This document shows positions 16,101-23,809 of a stretch of 42,859 nt of DNA, in pieces. The stretch comes from Arcanobacterium sp. (GTDB lineage Bacteria > Actinomycetota > Actinomycetes > Actinomycetales > Actinomycetaceae). Under the pieces are notes generated by a model. It did no database searches, was not told the DNA's origin, and saw nothing but the letters and a program-made list of their open reading frames with translations. The stretch is taken from the NCBI GenBank assembly GCA_022768785.1, contig JALELI010000079.1, forward strand, positions 1 to 42,859, given 5' to 3'. Each line of letters starts with the position of its first letter. The stretch's first letter is position 1. Made by a program: the position numbers and the translations under genes.

Positions 16101-17683
16101 GGCATGGCTATCCAGGAGTGTATTCCCCGATTCCCATTAATCCGCGCCAGCACTCAGCTAGTTTGGTGCTGCTTGACGGGAAAGGAATGCCCTCGCTCGG
16201 TGGAGATGGATCTATCGAAACTACGACCGTGGAAGTGGAAGCCGTGATCGATGCCATTGTGGATCATGCTTTGGACAGGCCTGAGCAGTCGTTAATCGTG
16301 ATTGCTGCCAACGAGCGCCATGCGGCACGCGTGCGTAATGCATTCCAGAAAGAGCTGGATCATTCTCCAGTGCTGTATGAGTTCACACAGGCTCACCCCG
16401 AAGAACCTTTTGATATAGTGGATATCACGCATGTGAACGGCGCGCGCCGCGATCATGTAGTGCTCACAGTGGGATTTGGGAAAACCGTGCATGGGCGGCT
16501 CCTGCACTCTTTCGGAAAACTCGCTCAGCCGCGTGGCTTCTTGGGGTTGGTGGACGCCATCGAAGCGGCTCGGGGAGAGCTCACCGTGATGAGCTCGATT
16601 GCCCCTGGAGACATTGATAAGAGCAAGGTTTCTACCCCTGGCCCGCAGCTTTTGGCAGAGGTGATTGCAGCTGCAGATAGCGGGTTTGTGAGTGCAGCGA
16701 CGGGAGAAGAATCAGAGGTGCTTGCACCTCTGATAGGAGATCTCGCTGCTCGGCTAGAAGCAGCTGGTTGGAAAACGGCTCTGAATTTCGGATTCCCCGG
16801 TTCTCAGAAGATCCCGTTGGTGGCGGGGAGCGAAGAAATTCCAGGAGTATGGGCAGTGGCTGTGCTGCTCGATGACGCCGAGTATGTGCGAGAGCGTTCG
16901 CTCCGCCGGCGTGATCGCCACCGTGTAGAAGCGTATAGGCAGGCAGGGTGGAGCGTGTTCCAAACCTACTCCACATCACTTTTTGTGGATCCGGCTGGCC
17001 AAGCGCAGGCCGTAGAACAGCTGTTAGAAGCGGCCCTCCAGAGCGAAAAAACTCCACGCGAACAGCTGGTGGTGCCCACAGTGAATGAACTAGGGGAGCG
17101 CGTGCTAGCTGCGGAATCTCCCTCGGGAGAGGCACACAGCACAGCGGAGAGCAGTGCGGCAGGAAGCGGAGATCAAAAACGCTCCGAGCGGGATCTCTTT
17201 GCAGCGAATCCCGAGCAGCAGGGCGCTGCTGAGGCAGCACAATCGCCGGTGCCAGCAACACCAGTGGAACGGGGCGAACGCCCGGAAGTTTCGGTGGGCA
17301 TGCCGTTAGCGGCATATACCGACGACGAGCTAGACGATATGCTCGTGTGGATTGCGTCTGATCAAGTGCCTCGCACTCAGCAGCAGCTTCTTGAAGAGCT
17401 GCGCAATGAGCTTGGAATTGAGCGCCGTGGTGGGCAAACAGATTTGGTGCTCGGCAATGTGGTGCGCCGTTCTGGCTTAGCTGTGGAGCCTCAAGTGCCA
17501 GCAGAAACGGCAGCGCCGCAGCCTGGCAGTGAACCACTCACTGCTGAAGTGGAGGCGGCCAAAACGGGGGCGGATCAGTCGCTCGATGAGCGCCATTCAG
17601 ATTCGCACACTTCAGAAGATGCTTCAGAAAATGTTGATTGGCATGCCCCGATTGATTGGCCCGACCCAGGAGCTGCACGGTGA
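13103..17683 (+). CDS. Giant helicase-family protein with degenerate ATPase and nuclease motifs
   Basis: 1526-residue protein that follows the layout of the large actinobacterial SF1 (Dna2/NAM7-like) helicases with a C-terminal endonuclease-like domain, but whose motifs are altered. The P-loop position (about 387-400) reads DCPPGSAELG instead of GPPGTGKS. The Walker B position (921-927) reads VIDAGA instead of DEAS, followed by VGDTRRS. The late helicase motifs read HVNGARRDHVVL (about 1110-1122, cf. VQGxERD) and GLVDAIEAARGELTV (about 1149-1163, cf. LNVAITRAR). The Vsr-like nuclease region (about 1230-1310) keeps RRRDRHRVEAYRQAGW but lacks the acidic D...(E/D)xK-type core. A C-terminal helical domain (from about 1409, DDELDDMLVWIASD) is present. 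The frame is open throughout, so this looks like a maintained non-catalytic homologue rather than decay. The GTG start is uncertain. A small gene overlaps its end. Confidence 0.75.
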   Translation: MSFLFGRNKDDDDAALERDLGASSSAAPENGGDPLPGERADADAAVTRWRASATSETRARGAHSARAVAVAAAYARWHSELAQISCEAVPLAELTAATVDLTHVHPTGAAQLYSGAVTSLSSLVREERSYQRAVAQAERLRQLVSRLNDVYGFANLSLTAGRATWVPQLENPQPEDPKDGSSGNGSGLENESESEESAALKRAQQTSGQATPQQAVQPVSSSLLMRAVHVEFLAAGDVKIRLLRAVQIHPRLRQALVKAGVDNQKLAAVQSLIDSGAVADAVVAQLSELGREYLAEFSYEPQALLGCFEHPGECLVHDLEQMKPAIESSGVMAALAGDSHMSSLTAAPLPPGDPEDRSPEVERGVGDRDVEELHAVEAVASGRSIVVDCPPGSAELGTVVSIAADAAASGRSVLIVPAHAAVGADLQREFEAAGVGDLVLNFWDRDAVAYRLRTGLRLEKPAVDRNAVLELRAELVKARKQLSIFVNDLHRTDLLWDTSVHDLLEKLADLTAQPGGPHTRVRFTEAGISAIRDAGYDVVQEQLEHAAELGVLDGAYANSLWFAATVETEADAEKSLALVQELSGSVVPEAQELLTAVAQQTGLVPARNPREWIDQINMLDGISESLDTFLPKVFERSPEDMVIATASKEWREERGYRMKHSERRLIRKQVEDLVRPGAAPKDVHAELKLVQERRELWKKYSRDGGWPLLPQGFSQIRAQGVLLEQKLEELSQLFTDVDFAVLPWAELNEKLAALAGEKDRLSTLPERNAALKQLLDWGMGVFIEDMKARRVPAEQVGEEFQLACTSSVFEQLMVNSPMLASLGPRDVSALLDRLRELDTAHVESLAAPVRLAAVSEMRIFARAHRDATLSLDAILAREDTSALKEAFASYPRIVQLARPVWIMPAGLVAEYLPAAPWADVCVIDAGADVPLSAVVAAAMRGRQAVIVGDTRRSALLEVSGADQEDHPQLAISEFAKVLPAVQLPTHRVQLNELSAMALNGHGYPGVYSPIPINPRQHSASLVLLDGKGMPSLGGDGSIETTTVEVEAVIDAIVDHALDRPEQSLIVIAANERHAARVRNAFQKELDHSPVLYEFTQAHPEEPFDIVDITHVNGARRDHVVLTVGFGKTVHGRLLHSFGKLAQPRGFLGLVDAIEAARGELTVMSSIAPGDIDKSKVSTPGPQLLAEVIAAADSGFVSAATGEESEVLAPLIGDLAARLEAAGWKTALNFGFPGSQKIPLVAGSEEIPGVWAVAVLLDDAEYVRERSLRRRDRHRVEAYRQAGWSVFQTYSTSLFVDPAGQAQAVEQLLEAALQSEKTPREQLVVPTVNELGERVLAAESPSGEAHSTAESSAAGSGDQKRSERDLFAANPEQQGAAEAAQSPVPATPVERGERPEVSVGMPLAAYTDDELDDMLVWIASDQVPRTQQQLLEELRNELGIERRGGQTDLVLGNVVRRSGLAVEPQVPAETAAPQPGSEPLTAEVEAAKTGADQSLDERHSDSHTSEDASENVDWHAPIDWPDPGAAR

Positions 17684-17922
17684 GCGATTCAACCCGGAGG
17701 AAGAGCCGCCTCGGGAAACGGGCAGTAGCGCTTTCCCGAGTGGATCGTGAGCGCTTGCAACGCGGCGAGCTGAGCTATCCTGAGCAAGCGTTGATTCATC
17801 AAGATTTTGCTGCGCAGGTGCCGCACGCAGCGCGTGGGCATACCTCTCTAGATACACAGGATCTCACGCCCCATGAGCGTGAGATCCTGGAAAATTTACC
17901 ACCGCATTTTGGAAAAATTTAG
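17680..17922 (+). CDS. Small hypothetical protein coupled to the helicase-like gene
   Basis: 80 residues, basic at the N-terminus (STRRKSRLGKRA), then helical, containing DRERLQRGELSYPEQALIHQDF and LTPHEREILENLP. It has no TM or signal. The GTG start at 17680 overlaps the TGA of the giant gene (GTGA), a strong sign of translational coupling and co-expression. A perfect 13-bp stem-loop lies inside the coding part near the end. I do not recognise the family. Confidence 0.65.
   Translation: MSDSTRRKSRLGKRAVALSRVDRERLQRGELSYPEQALIHQDFAAQVPHAARGHTSLDTQDLTPHEREILENLPPHFGKI
17857..17889. terminator. Perfect 13-bp stem-loop inside the end of the small gene
   Basis: 17857-17869 pairs perfectly with 17877-17889 around a 7-nt loop. 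It lies in the coding part of the small gene, 33 nt before its stop, and between two convergent transcription units (mscL ends at 17968). No T-run follows on either strand. Confidence 0.4.
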
Positions 17923-17967
17923 CGGTAGCTAAAGAAAGTATGGTGCAGCTCGGTTTCGCTCCAGTGG

Positions 17968-18342
17968 TCAGTTCCGCTTGAGCAGATCGCGAATCTCGGT
18001 GAGCAGGGCAACGTCTTCACTCGGCTCTGCCACCTCTTCCGCCTCTTTGGTTTTGCGGAATTTGTTCATCGGCACCACGATGCAGAAATACACTGCAACG
18101 GCGATGAGCAGGAAATTAACGATGGCTGTGATCACGGTGCCTGGCATAACCTTGGCACCATTGAGCACGAATTCTCCCACGTGGTCAAAGTTTGGTTTGC
18201 CGAAAATGGCGGCAATCAGTGCCATAATCACGTTGTCTGCGAGAGTCTTTACGATCGGAGCGAAAGCGCCGCCGATGATCACGCCTACGGCCAGATCGAT
18301 CACGTTGCCACGGGAAATAAATTCTTTAAAACCTTGAAACAT
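17968..18342 (-). CDS. mscL: Large-conductance mechanosensitive channel
   Basis: MscL of 124 residues, a homopentameric pore that opens on membrane tension to release solutes during hypo-osmotic shock. The N-terminus MFQGFKEFISRGNVIDLAVG and TM1 (VGVIIGGAFAPIVKTLADNV) are canonical. TM2 is around residues 68-90, and the C-terminal helix is charged (LTEIRDLLKR). The start at 18342 is chosen over 18357 because AAAGGA lies 8 nt upstream and matches family length. It lies downstream of the SAF-domain gene on the same strand, a neighbourhood seen in other actinobacteria. Confidence 0.96.
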   Translation of the reverse strand: MFQGFKEFISRGNVIDLAVGVIIGGAFAPIVKTLADNVIMALIAAIFGKPNFDHVGEFVLNGAKVMPGTVITAIVNFLLIAVAVYFCIVVPMNKFRKTKEAEEVAEPSEDVALLTEIRDLLKRN

Positions 18343-18441
18343 GTTTGTTCCTTTCACGTTTCGTGTGATTATGTGCTGGGTGCCCAGAAAGTTGTGCGCC
18401 AGGCCGAGCTCAGGCTCTTTTTGCCGCAGATTGCGAGATTC

Positions 18442-19290
18442 TTATTGGGAAAGAAGCACCGCGTGGAGTGAGACTTTGGCCCCAAAACCGATAACTAGAT
18501 TAGCGTCCTTTTGAGGAATTGCCACAAATATGGAGGCTTTGTTACTGGTGTCACGCAAGATTCCGGTGCGAGAGTGATCAGATTTCACTGCTATCACAAG
18601 CGCTGCAGAAGTGAGCAGTCGAGCTTCGCTTTTTTCGTTGAGTTCCGGGGGAGGAGAGTAGAGCTGAATACGGTCTCCAGGCTGCAGCACCGAAACGGTG
18701 GTGGGATCATCGAGAGTGACGGCGGTGATCACCATTCCGGGAGGTGCTGTAGTGGCGAAATGCGAGGCGAGAAGCTGCTGGGCGATGATCGGCGCATGGG
18801 CAGGAAGCGGAGCCATCAGTACTCTACCCAGAGCAGATTCGGGAGCAGTGAGAGCTCCGGGTGGCACAGCGGTGGCAGGTATTGATGCGAGAGTGAGTTC
18901 ACTGCGTTGCAGTGTGCTCCCTGTGCTGAGATCATGAGCCGCCACCACAATCGTGGCCATGGGCTGTGCGCGTAAGCCGAATGCAGAGAGCACAGATTGC
19001 GCTATGGAGCCGATGATAAGCGCCACCAACACCCATCGCCAGCGCCATAGCAGAGCTCTCATTCTCGAAGGGCTGCGGATAGCGCGATGATGGGCCACAG
19101 AATTATTACTCGCCTGGCGATGGCGTTCTTGTGGCCCGAGTGGCGGAGCGGGCCGCTGCGCTGTGAGGTGGGTGCTCATGTTAGTTGTGTGCTGTGGCTG
19201 TGCCTCGCGCACGGTTTCCAGCGGTCGTGAGAGCACGCCGTCAGCGCGCTGGGCGCGTATTTGGTGAAAATCTCGATGCCAGAAACTCAT
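18442..19290 (-). CDS. SAF-domain membrane protein (FlgA/CpaB-like)
   Basis: Up to 282 residues from the ATG at 19290. An Arg/Pro-rich cytoplasmic N-terminus leads to one TM segment (WRWVLVALIIGSIAQSVLS) and then an extracytoplasmic SAF domain starting TIVVAAHDLSTGSTLQRSEL. RcpC/CpaB-like continuation follows (VTLDDPTTVSVLQPGDRIQLYSP) with a C-terminal hydrophobic tail. Such proteins are usually linked to pilus or envelope assembly. In actinobacteria one commonly sits between mscL and the 5-FTCL gene, as here. The start is uncertain: ATG at 19179 would give 245 residues, and neither has a good ribosome site. The frame is open further upstream to 19506. Confidence 0.75.
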   Translation of the reverse strand: MSFWHRDFHQIRAQRADGVLSRPLETVREAQPQHTTNMSTHLTAQRPAPPLGPQERHRQASNNSVAHHRAIRSPSRMRALLWRWRWVLVALIIGSIAQSVLSAFGLRAQPMATIVVAAHDLSTGSTLQRSELTLASIPATAVPPGALTAPESALGRVLMAPLPAHAPIIAQQLLASHFATTAPPGMVITAVTLDDPTTVSVLQPGDRIQLYSPPPELNEKSEARLLTSAALVIAVKSDHSRTGILRDTSNKASIFVAIPQKDANLVIGFGAKVSLHAVLLSQ

Positions 19291-19404
19291 AGTGCAACTG
19301 TGGCGAAAAATCCTCGAAGATATGCGCCGCATAATTATGTGTGGATAAACGCTCCCCGCTGAGTGCCTGTGCACATTCTGTGCTGAAAATCCTGTGCATA
19401 TTTC

Positions 19405-19468
19405 AAGCCGGAAAAGAGGCGCTACCAAGCTGGAAAAGAGGCGCTGAAAGAAAAGCGCTGAAAGAAAG
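19405..19468 (+). repeat. Short degenerate direct repeats in the SAF/5-FTCL gap
   Basis: AAGCYGGAAAAGAGGCGCT occurs at about 19405-19423 and 19428-19446, followed by GCGCTGAAAGAAA at 19441-19453 and again at 19455-19467. The surrounding gap (19291-19661, 371 bp) otherwise shows no supported gene. It contains one isolated DnaA-box-like TGTGGATAA. Confidence 0.45.
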
Positions 19469-19661
19469 AGCTGCCAATGCGGGTAAAACTGCCTGAATCT
19501 GGCCAATTGTTGAACCTAGCCATCTGTGGGCTGTATCAGCTTCTCTACCTATAGCCAGGAATTCTCAGCCGAGATTACTGGCATGCTAATGCTTTAAAAA
19601 TCCTCAATCCCTCAATCTAGCTGTGCGGATTCGGGCGTGTATTTACGAGCTAGGTGCGCAT

Positions 19662-20288
19662 TTATAGGCGGCGTGCGGCGGCAGTGGGGAAAACGCCGTC
19701 TGGTGTGATTACGAACGGCACGCGCACGTCTAGTCCATCTTGTGGAAGTGGATCGTGCACGAATTCATCAGAAAAAAGCAGTGCTGCCACTTTAGTATGC
19801 GGGCCAATCTCTTTGAGTGCCCGATCGTACCAGCCGCCGCCTTGGCCCAGGCGCTCTCCGGCAGCATTCACGGTGAGTGCAGGGATAATCATGGCGTCTA
19901 CGTGAGCCAAGATGGAGTTGTCGAATGCCGGGCCAGTGGGTTCCGGTGGGCGGCCGGGGGCCATTGTCTGCAAATCGGCGTCACCGCGGAAGTATCCCCA
20001 CGAGCGTGTGAGACGCGGCCCCAGCTTGGGTAAAAGGAGCTGAATTCCGGCGTCTGCAATCGCGGTGCAGAGAGTGCGCGTGGGCGGCTCTTTGTTTACC
20101 GACACATAGCACGCCACGCAGTGCATGCCGTCCACAAACCGCAGCACGTGCTCTACAAGGTGCTCGCTTGCCTCTTGGAGTACGGCGTCTGCTCGCTCTT
20201 TCCGATGGGCGCGTATGGCAGAGCGCACGAGTTGTTTTGCGTCTTCTGGATCATATTGCGCAGTTTTCGGAAGTGAGAGCTGATTCAT
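19662..20288 (-). CDS. 5-formyltetrahydrofolate cyclo-ligase
   Basis: 208 residues. It converts 5-formyl-THF with ATP to 5,10-methenyl-THF in folate recycling. Visible markers are the basic N-terminal helix (AIRAHRKERAD), the PTRTL substrate-loop region and the glycine-rich nucleotide site LGQGGGWYDRAL near residue 165. The C-terminal DVRVPFVITPDG resembles the family's end. ATG at 20288 is chosen by homology; the open frame runs 90 nt further into the promoter region shared with the divergent moeA-like gene. Confidence 0.92.
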   Translation of the reverse strand: MNQLSLPKTAQYDPEDAKQLVRSAIRAHRKERADAVLQEASEHLVEHVLRFVDGMHCVACYVSVNKEPPTRTLCTAIADAGIQLLLPKLGPRLTRSWGYFRGDADLQTMAPGRPPEPTGPAFDNSILAHVDAMIIPALTVNAAGERLGQGGGWYDRALKEIGPHTKVAALLFSDEFVHDPLPQDGLDVRVPFVITPDGVFPTAAARRL

Positions 20289-20376
20289 GCCTCCAGTATC
20301 CCACGCTTTTTCTGCTAGTGCGCAGGTATGCTGAGAGCGTATTAATTTTCCGCACCGCGCCTGGCTGGGAGGCCGC

Positions 20377-21591
20377 ATGAAATCAGTTGCAGATTTTTTG
20401 GATCGATGTGTGGAAGTGAGCGCTCCGCTGCCGCCTTTGGGAGTGTCACTCGCCGGGGCTGCTGGCTGTGTGCTGGCGGAGACCGTCCATGCCGCCGTTA
20501 ATGTGCCCGCTCATGATGTGGCTGATGGCGACGGCTATGCTGTGCTCGCAAGTGATATCGAGCAGGCGAGTGCGGATCACCCCATACGCCTAGCGGTGAT
20601 CGATTCTGTGAATGCCGCGAGTGTGAGTGCTGGCTCGATTGTGCCCGGTGGGTGTGTGCAAGTGGCATCGGGAGCTCCACTACCTTCCGGAGCAGACGCT
20701 GTGGTTCCAGTGGCGTTCACTGATCACGGCACGGCAACTGTGCAGGTGAAACGTGCGGTGATGGCGGGAAGCTATGTGCGGCATACGGGAGAAGATGCGC
20801 GAGCAGGAGAAGAGCTACTGCCCGCAGGAGTGCGTTTGAGCGCTCGCCATTTGGCGCTGTTGGCTGCTGAAGGGCACGCTTCAGCGATGGTGCACCCCTC
20901 CCCGCGGGTGGTGATTGTAGCTGTGGGTGATGAATTGCAGGAGCCGGGGAGGCCAGCGCGGGCCGGAAAGGTGTTTGATGCCACCTCGCATGCGCTTGCT
21001 AGCGCGGTGCGTGACGCCGGCGGCAATGTGTTTCGCGTGGGTGTGGTGAGCGATGAGAAACGCGTGCTGCGCGAAACATTAGAAGACCAGTTGGTGCGTG
21101 CAGACATCATCATCACCACGGGTGGGCTTTCGTACAGCGGAGGAGATTCCGTGAAAGAGGTGCTCGCTTCTTTCGGTTCAGTGCGCTTTGACGCCGTGGC
21201 GCTCTGGCCCGGCCGGCAGCTCGGTGTGGGGGTTCTCAACGAAGAGGCAGCGGTGTTTTGCTTGCCAGGGAATCCGGTGGCGGCGCTCACAGCATTTGAG
21301 ATTTTTATTCGCCCAGCATTGCGGCATATGGCCGGCTACTCACAGATTCATCGCAGGCCAATCACAGCTCGGCTCACAGCTGCGTGGCCAGGGCATAAAG
21401 GGCTTGAAGATTATGTGCCAGTGCGTGCTGAGGGGAATCCACGTGATGGCTATCGAGCTACTCCGTTAGTGCCTACGGCCACTACGCTGATGAGTGCATT
21501 CGCGCATGCAAATGGTTTAGCTGTGCTCCCTCCAGAGCTGGGAACAGTGAGTGAGGGAGAGCAGGTGCAGTGCATCATTCTCGATTTGTGA
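20377..21591 (+). CDS. MoeA/gephyrin E-domain family protein, probable Glp-type
   Basis: 404 residues with the full MoeA layout: domains I/II, the MPT-binding fold (about 178-325), and a C-terminal beta domain. Several catalytic motifs differ from E. coli MoeA. DNSAMDGYA is DVADGDGYA, and the KPGKP loop is WPGRQ (VALWPGRQLGVG), while TTGG, the following Asp and LPGNPVAALTAFE remain. No other molybdopterin gene is in the window. The next gene encodes a GlpR/SepX-like membrane protein, which in corynebacteria partners a MoeA paralogue (Glp) in FtsZ-linked division. A role in division rather than molybdopterin synthesis is therefore inferred. The ATG at 20377 has GGGAGG upstream. Confidence 0.85.
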   Translation: MKSVADFLDRCVEVSAPLPPLGVSLAGAAGCVLAETVHAAVNVPAHDVADGDGYAVLASDIEQASADHPIRLAVIDSVNAASVSAGSIVPGGCVQVASGAPLPSGADAVVPVAFTDHGTATVQVKRAVMAGSYVRHTGEDARAGEELLPAGVRLSARHLALLAAEGHASAMVHPSPRVVIVAVGDELQEPGRPARAGKVFDATSHALASAVRDAGGNVFRVGVVSDEKRVLRETLEDQLVRADIIITTGGLSYSGGDSVKEVLASFGSVRFDAVALWPGRQLGVGVLNEEAAVFCLPGNPVAALTAFEIFIRPALRHMAGYSQIHRRPITARLTAAWPGHKGLEDYVPVRAEGNPRDGYRATPLVPTATTLMSAFAHANGLAVLPPELGTVSEGEQVQCIILDL

Positions 21592-21859
21592 GTGGGTGAT
21601 GAGAGATAATTTGCAGCGTTTGCTCGCTGCGGAGCGCTGCGATGAGCGAAAGCACAAGGTGCGGCGTGGTGGAAATTATCGATGTGGCGCGTAGCGTGCG
21701 GCGGGTGTGATGTAGCAGCAGCTCGTGCAGTGGCACGTGTGAATAAAGTTGTATATGAGCACTGTGTTTTTCCTGAGAATTTTTTCTTGGAGACGGCGCG
21801 CTCACAGGCTAAAAATAGGTGCGACACACCATCGAGATGTGGTGCATTGCGGGATTTCT

Positions 21860-23095
21860 TTGCATAGCTTGATAGTTGTGGGAGTGGAAGGAATCGCAGT
21901 TGCTGCAGCAGTATTGCTGCTTGTGGGGATTGTGGTGCCAGCCATTTATCGCCAGCGGACGGTGGTTGCGGAAGCTCCCCGAGATGAGCGATATGCGCCA
22001 GATCTGAGAATGATTCACGAGCGCACATACGAGCAGACGAGTGATTCAGAATATCGGTGCACAATTTTCCCAACGGAGCGCGTGATGGATAAGAAAAAGC
22101 AACCAGTGAATACCCGCCGCGGGCAGGGGCACACTTCTCAGTTGCGCACTTTAGCGCGCGCCCGCTCACACGCTAAAGCTCGGATCGCCGCCCGCCAAGC
22201 GGCGCGGATTCGCTACGGAATTGGAGCGGTGGCAATAGCTGCGATTACGGCGATCCTGTGGGTGCTAGTGGGTTCGGTGCATGCACCACTCACAGTGGCC
22301 ATTGTGCTGAGCGTGGTGCTGGGTGCATATCTAGCGGGGTATGGATATCTGGTGCGGCTCTGGAATCGAGAAGATCGCGTCGATATCGAAAAGCTCACAG
22401 TGGTTCAGGGAAAGCTAGATGTGCTCAAACGCGGCAAAAAAGCTCCGCTAAAGCGGCCGGTGCCGAGCGCAACTAACCGCGATGGGCGCCAGCACTCGGC
22501 GCGCACTGCTCCGATGAGTGGAACCCGCAGGGCGGGAAATCGTGGGGCTAATCAGGAAGCAGAGCAGGAATCTGCACAGCAGCAGAGCGCAGCGCTCCCT
22601 GTACACTCTGAAAAAGCAGTGGCTACTGATGAAGTGGCGGCGCTAGGGCAGCGAGTTCGTCACGTAGCGCCGGCGGTAGCTTCCGCTCACGCTCCGAAAG
22701 ATACGGAGCTAGCGGCTGAACGGCAGCTCGCAGCTCATGGTGAACGGAGTGGCTCCGCTGCTCGGCCCGCACCGGCTGCGCCGCCTACAACAGCCGAAGT
22801 GGCGCCACTATCGGCACAGCCAGCAGTGCCTCAGAAGATCTCGTTGCCAAGCTACACTTTAAAGCCGCATCGGAGCAGCCGGCCACTTGTGAAGCCGTAT
22901 GTGGCTCCTCCCGCAGCGGAAGCTCCAGTGCCGTATCGTCCTCATGAGGTGGGAGAGCGCATAGGAGATTCACTCCCCGAAGCTCCGCACGCTGTGCCAG
23001 AGGCAATTGCAGACCAGCCAGAGCGGCATCAGCGCACACATGTGCTGGGAGTGGGGGCCACCCTTGATTCGCTGCTCGATCGGCGGCGTGCGTAG
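21860..23095 (+). CDS. GlpR/SepX-like cell-division membrane protein
   Basis: About 411 residues. A short N-terminus leads into TM1 (IAVAAAVLLLVGIVVPAIY). A cytoplasmic stretch follows (DERYAPDLRMI, then a long basic ARAR.. region). Two closely spaced TMs come next (GIGAVAIAAITAILWVLVGS and LTVAIVLSVVLGAYLAGYGY), then a disordered Ala/Pro/Gln-rich tail of about 230 residues. This TM-loop-TM-TM plan and its position after a MoeA-like gene match corynebacterial GlpR and Streptomyces SepX. The rimJ gene that often lies between them elsewhere is absent. The start is uncertain: TTG at 21860 with GCGGGA upstream gives the family-like short N-terminus, while an ATG at 21755 would add 35 residues. 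Confidence 0.72.
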   Translation: MHSLIVVGVEGIAVAAAVLLLVGIVVPAIYRQRTVVAEAPRDERYAPDLRMIHERTYEQTSDSEYRCTIFPTERVMDKKKQPVNTRRGQGHTSQLRTLARARSHAKARIAARQAARIRYGIGAVAIAAITAILWVLVGSVHAPLTVAIVLSVVLGAYLAGYGYLVRLWNREDRVDIEKLTVVQGKLDVLKRGKKAPLKRPVPSATNRDGRQHSARTAPMSGTRRAGNRGANQEAEQESAQQQSAALPVHSEKAVATDEVAALGQRVRHVAPAVASAHAPKDTELAAERQLAAHGERSGSAARPAPAAPPTTAEVAPLSAQPAVPQKISLPSYTLKPHRSSRPLVKPYVAPPAAEAPVPYRPHEVGERIGDSLPEAPHAVPEAIADQPERHQRTHVLGVGATLDSLLDRRRA

Positions 23096-23131
23096 TGCAT
23101 CTTGGGCGCAGTGCGCCTAAAGTGATGTGCT

Positions 23132-23809
23132 ATGCCAACGATTTTAATGCTCCACGGTGCGCGCCAGCTCCCTGAAGTGTGGCGCAGCGTTTCCGATAGT
23201 TTTCCGCAGACGTGGGGAGTGGTGGCCCCACAACTGCATGGCCGCACAGATCTGGGCGCAATGAATCAAGCGAGTGTGCACGATCTTGGCCAAGTGCTCG
23301 TGCAGCCGCCGATTTTTGTGGTAGCTACTGAAGAGGGCGCAATTCCAGCGCTTGAATTCTGCGCTCGCAATGTAGATACCGGTGATATTGCAGGCTTGCT
23401 CCTCTCCGATCCACAGCTCGCCGTCACCTCAGGAGCGGTGCGCTCTGCCAAAATGGCGGCGAGGTTGCATGGAGATCGTGCTGCTCCGCGCAGTGCAGAC
23501 GGAAAATTTACAAATGCTCGGTATGCACAGAGAGCTGGTTATCTCCAGGCGCTTGCCGGAATTTCGCTGAGCGATCAGATTCGCGCTGTGAGCGCAGCTG
23601 GCTTGCCAGTGCGGATTCTGGCTGCAGAGAACAACCGTCGCGCAATAGCAAGTGCACGCACCGCACATGCGGCACTTGAGCAGGCAGAGTTCTTCACAAT
23701 CGCGCAGGCACAGGCTGATTGGAATGCCTATGCGCCTGCACATTTCGCTGCGAACGTGATGGAATTTGTAGCATTGCACATACAGGGTGGCGGTGATAGC
23801 GCGAGCTGA
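23132..23809 (+). CDS. Alpha/beta-hydrolase-fold protein lacking the usual nucleophile
   Basis: 225 residues. The start ILMLHGARQLPEVWRSV is the oxyanion-loop strand of alpha/beta hydrolases. The nucleophile elbow expected as GxSxGG reads VVATEEGAIPAL, so the catalytic serine appears to be replaced. A late strand (GLPVRILAAENN) corresponds to the acid-residue strand and no clear catalytic His follows. It lies 36 nt after the GlpR/SepX-like gene and may be co-transcribed. The function is unknown; it may be a binding protein derived from a hydrolase. Confidence 0.6.
   Translation: MPTILMLHGARQLPEVWRSVSDSFPQTWGVVAPQLHGRTDLGAMNQASVHDLGQVLVQPPIFVVATEEGAIPALEFCARNVDTGDIAGLLLSDPQLAVTSGAVRSAKMAARLHGDRAAPRSADGKFTNARYAQRAGYLQALAGISLSDQIRAVSAAGLPVRILAAENNRRAIASARTAHAALEQAEFFTIAQAQADWNAYAPAHFAANVMEFVALHIQGGGDSAS

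Noticed and set aside
19338-19346. DnaA-box-like TGTGGATAA in an AT-richer gap
   Set aside because: Only one box at this place (others at about 1769 and 39482 are also isolated), with no dnaA/dnaN neighbours; not an origin.
18442-19506. Start of the SAF-domain gene at 19506
   Set aside because: The extra ~70 residues are unlike homologues and lie in a region with repeat-like non-coding sequence.
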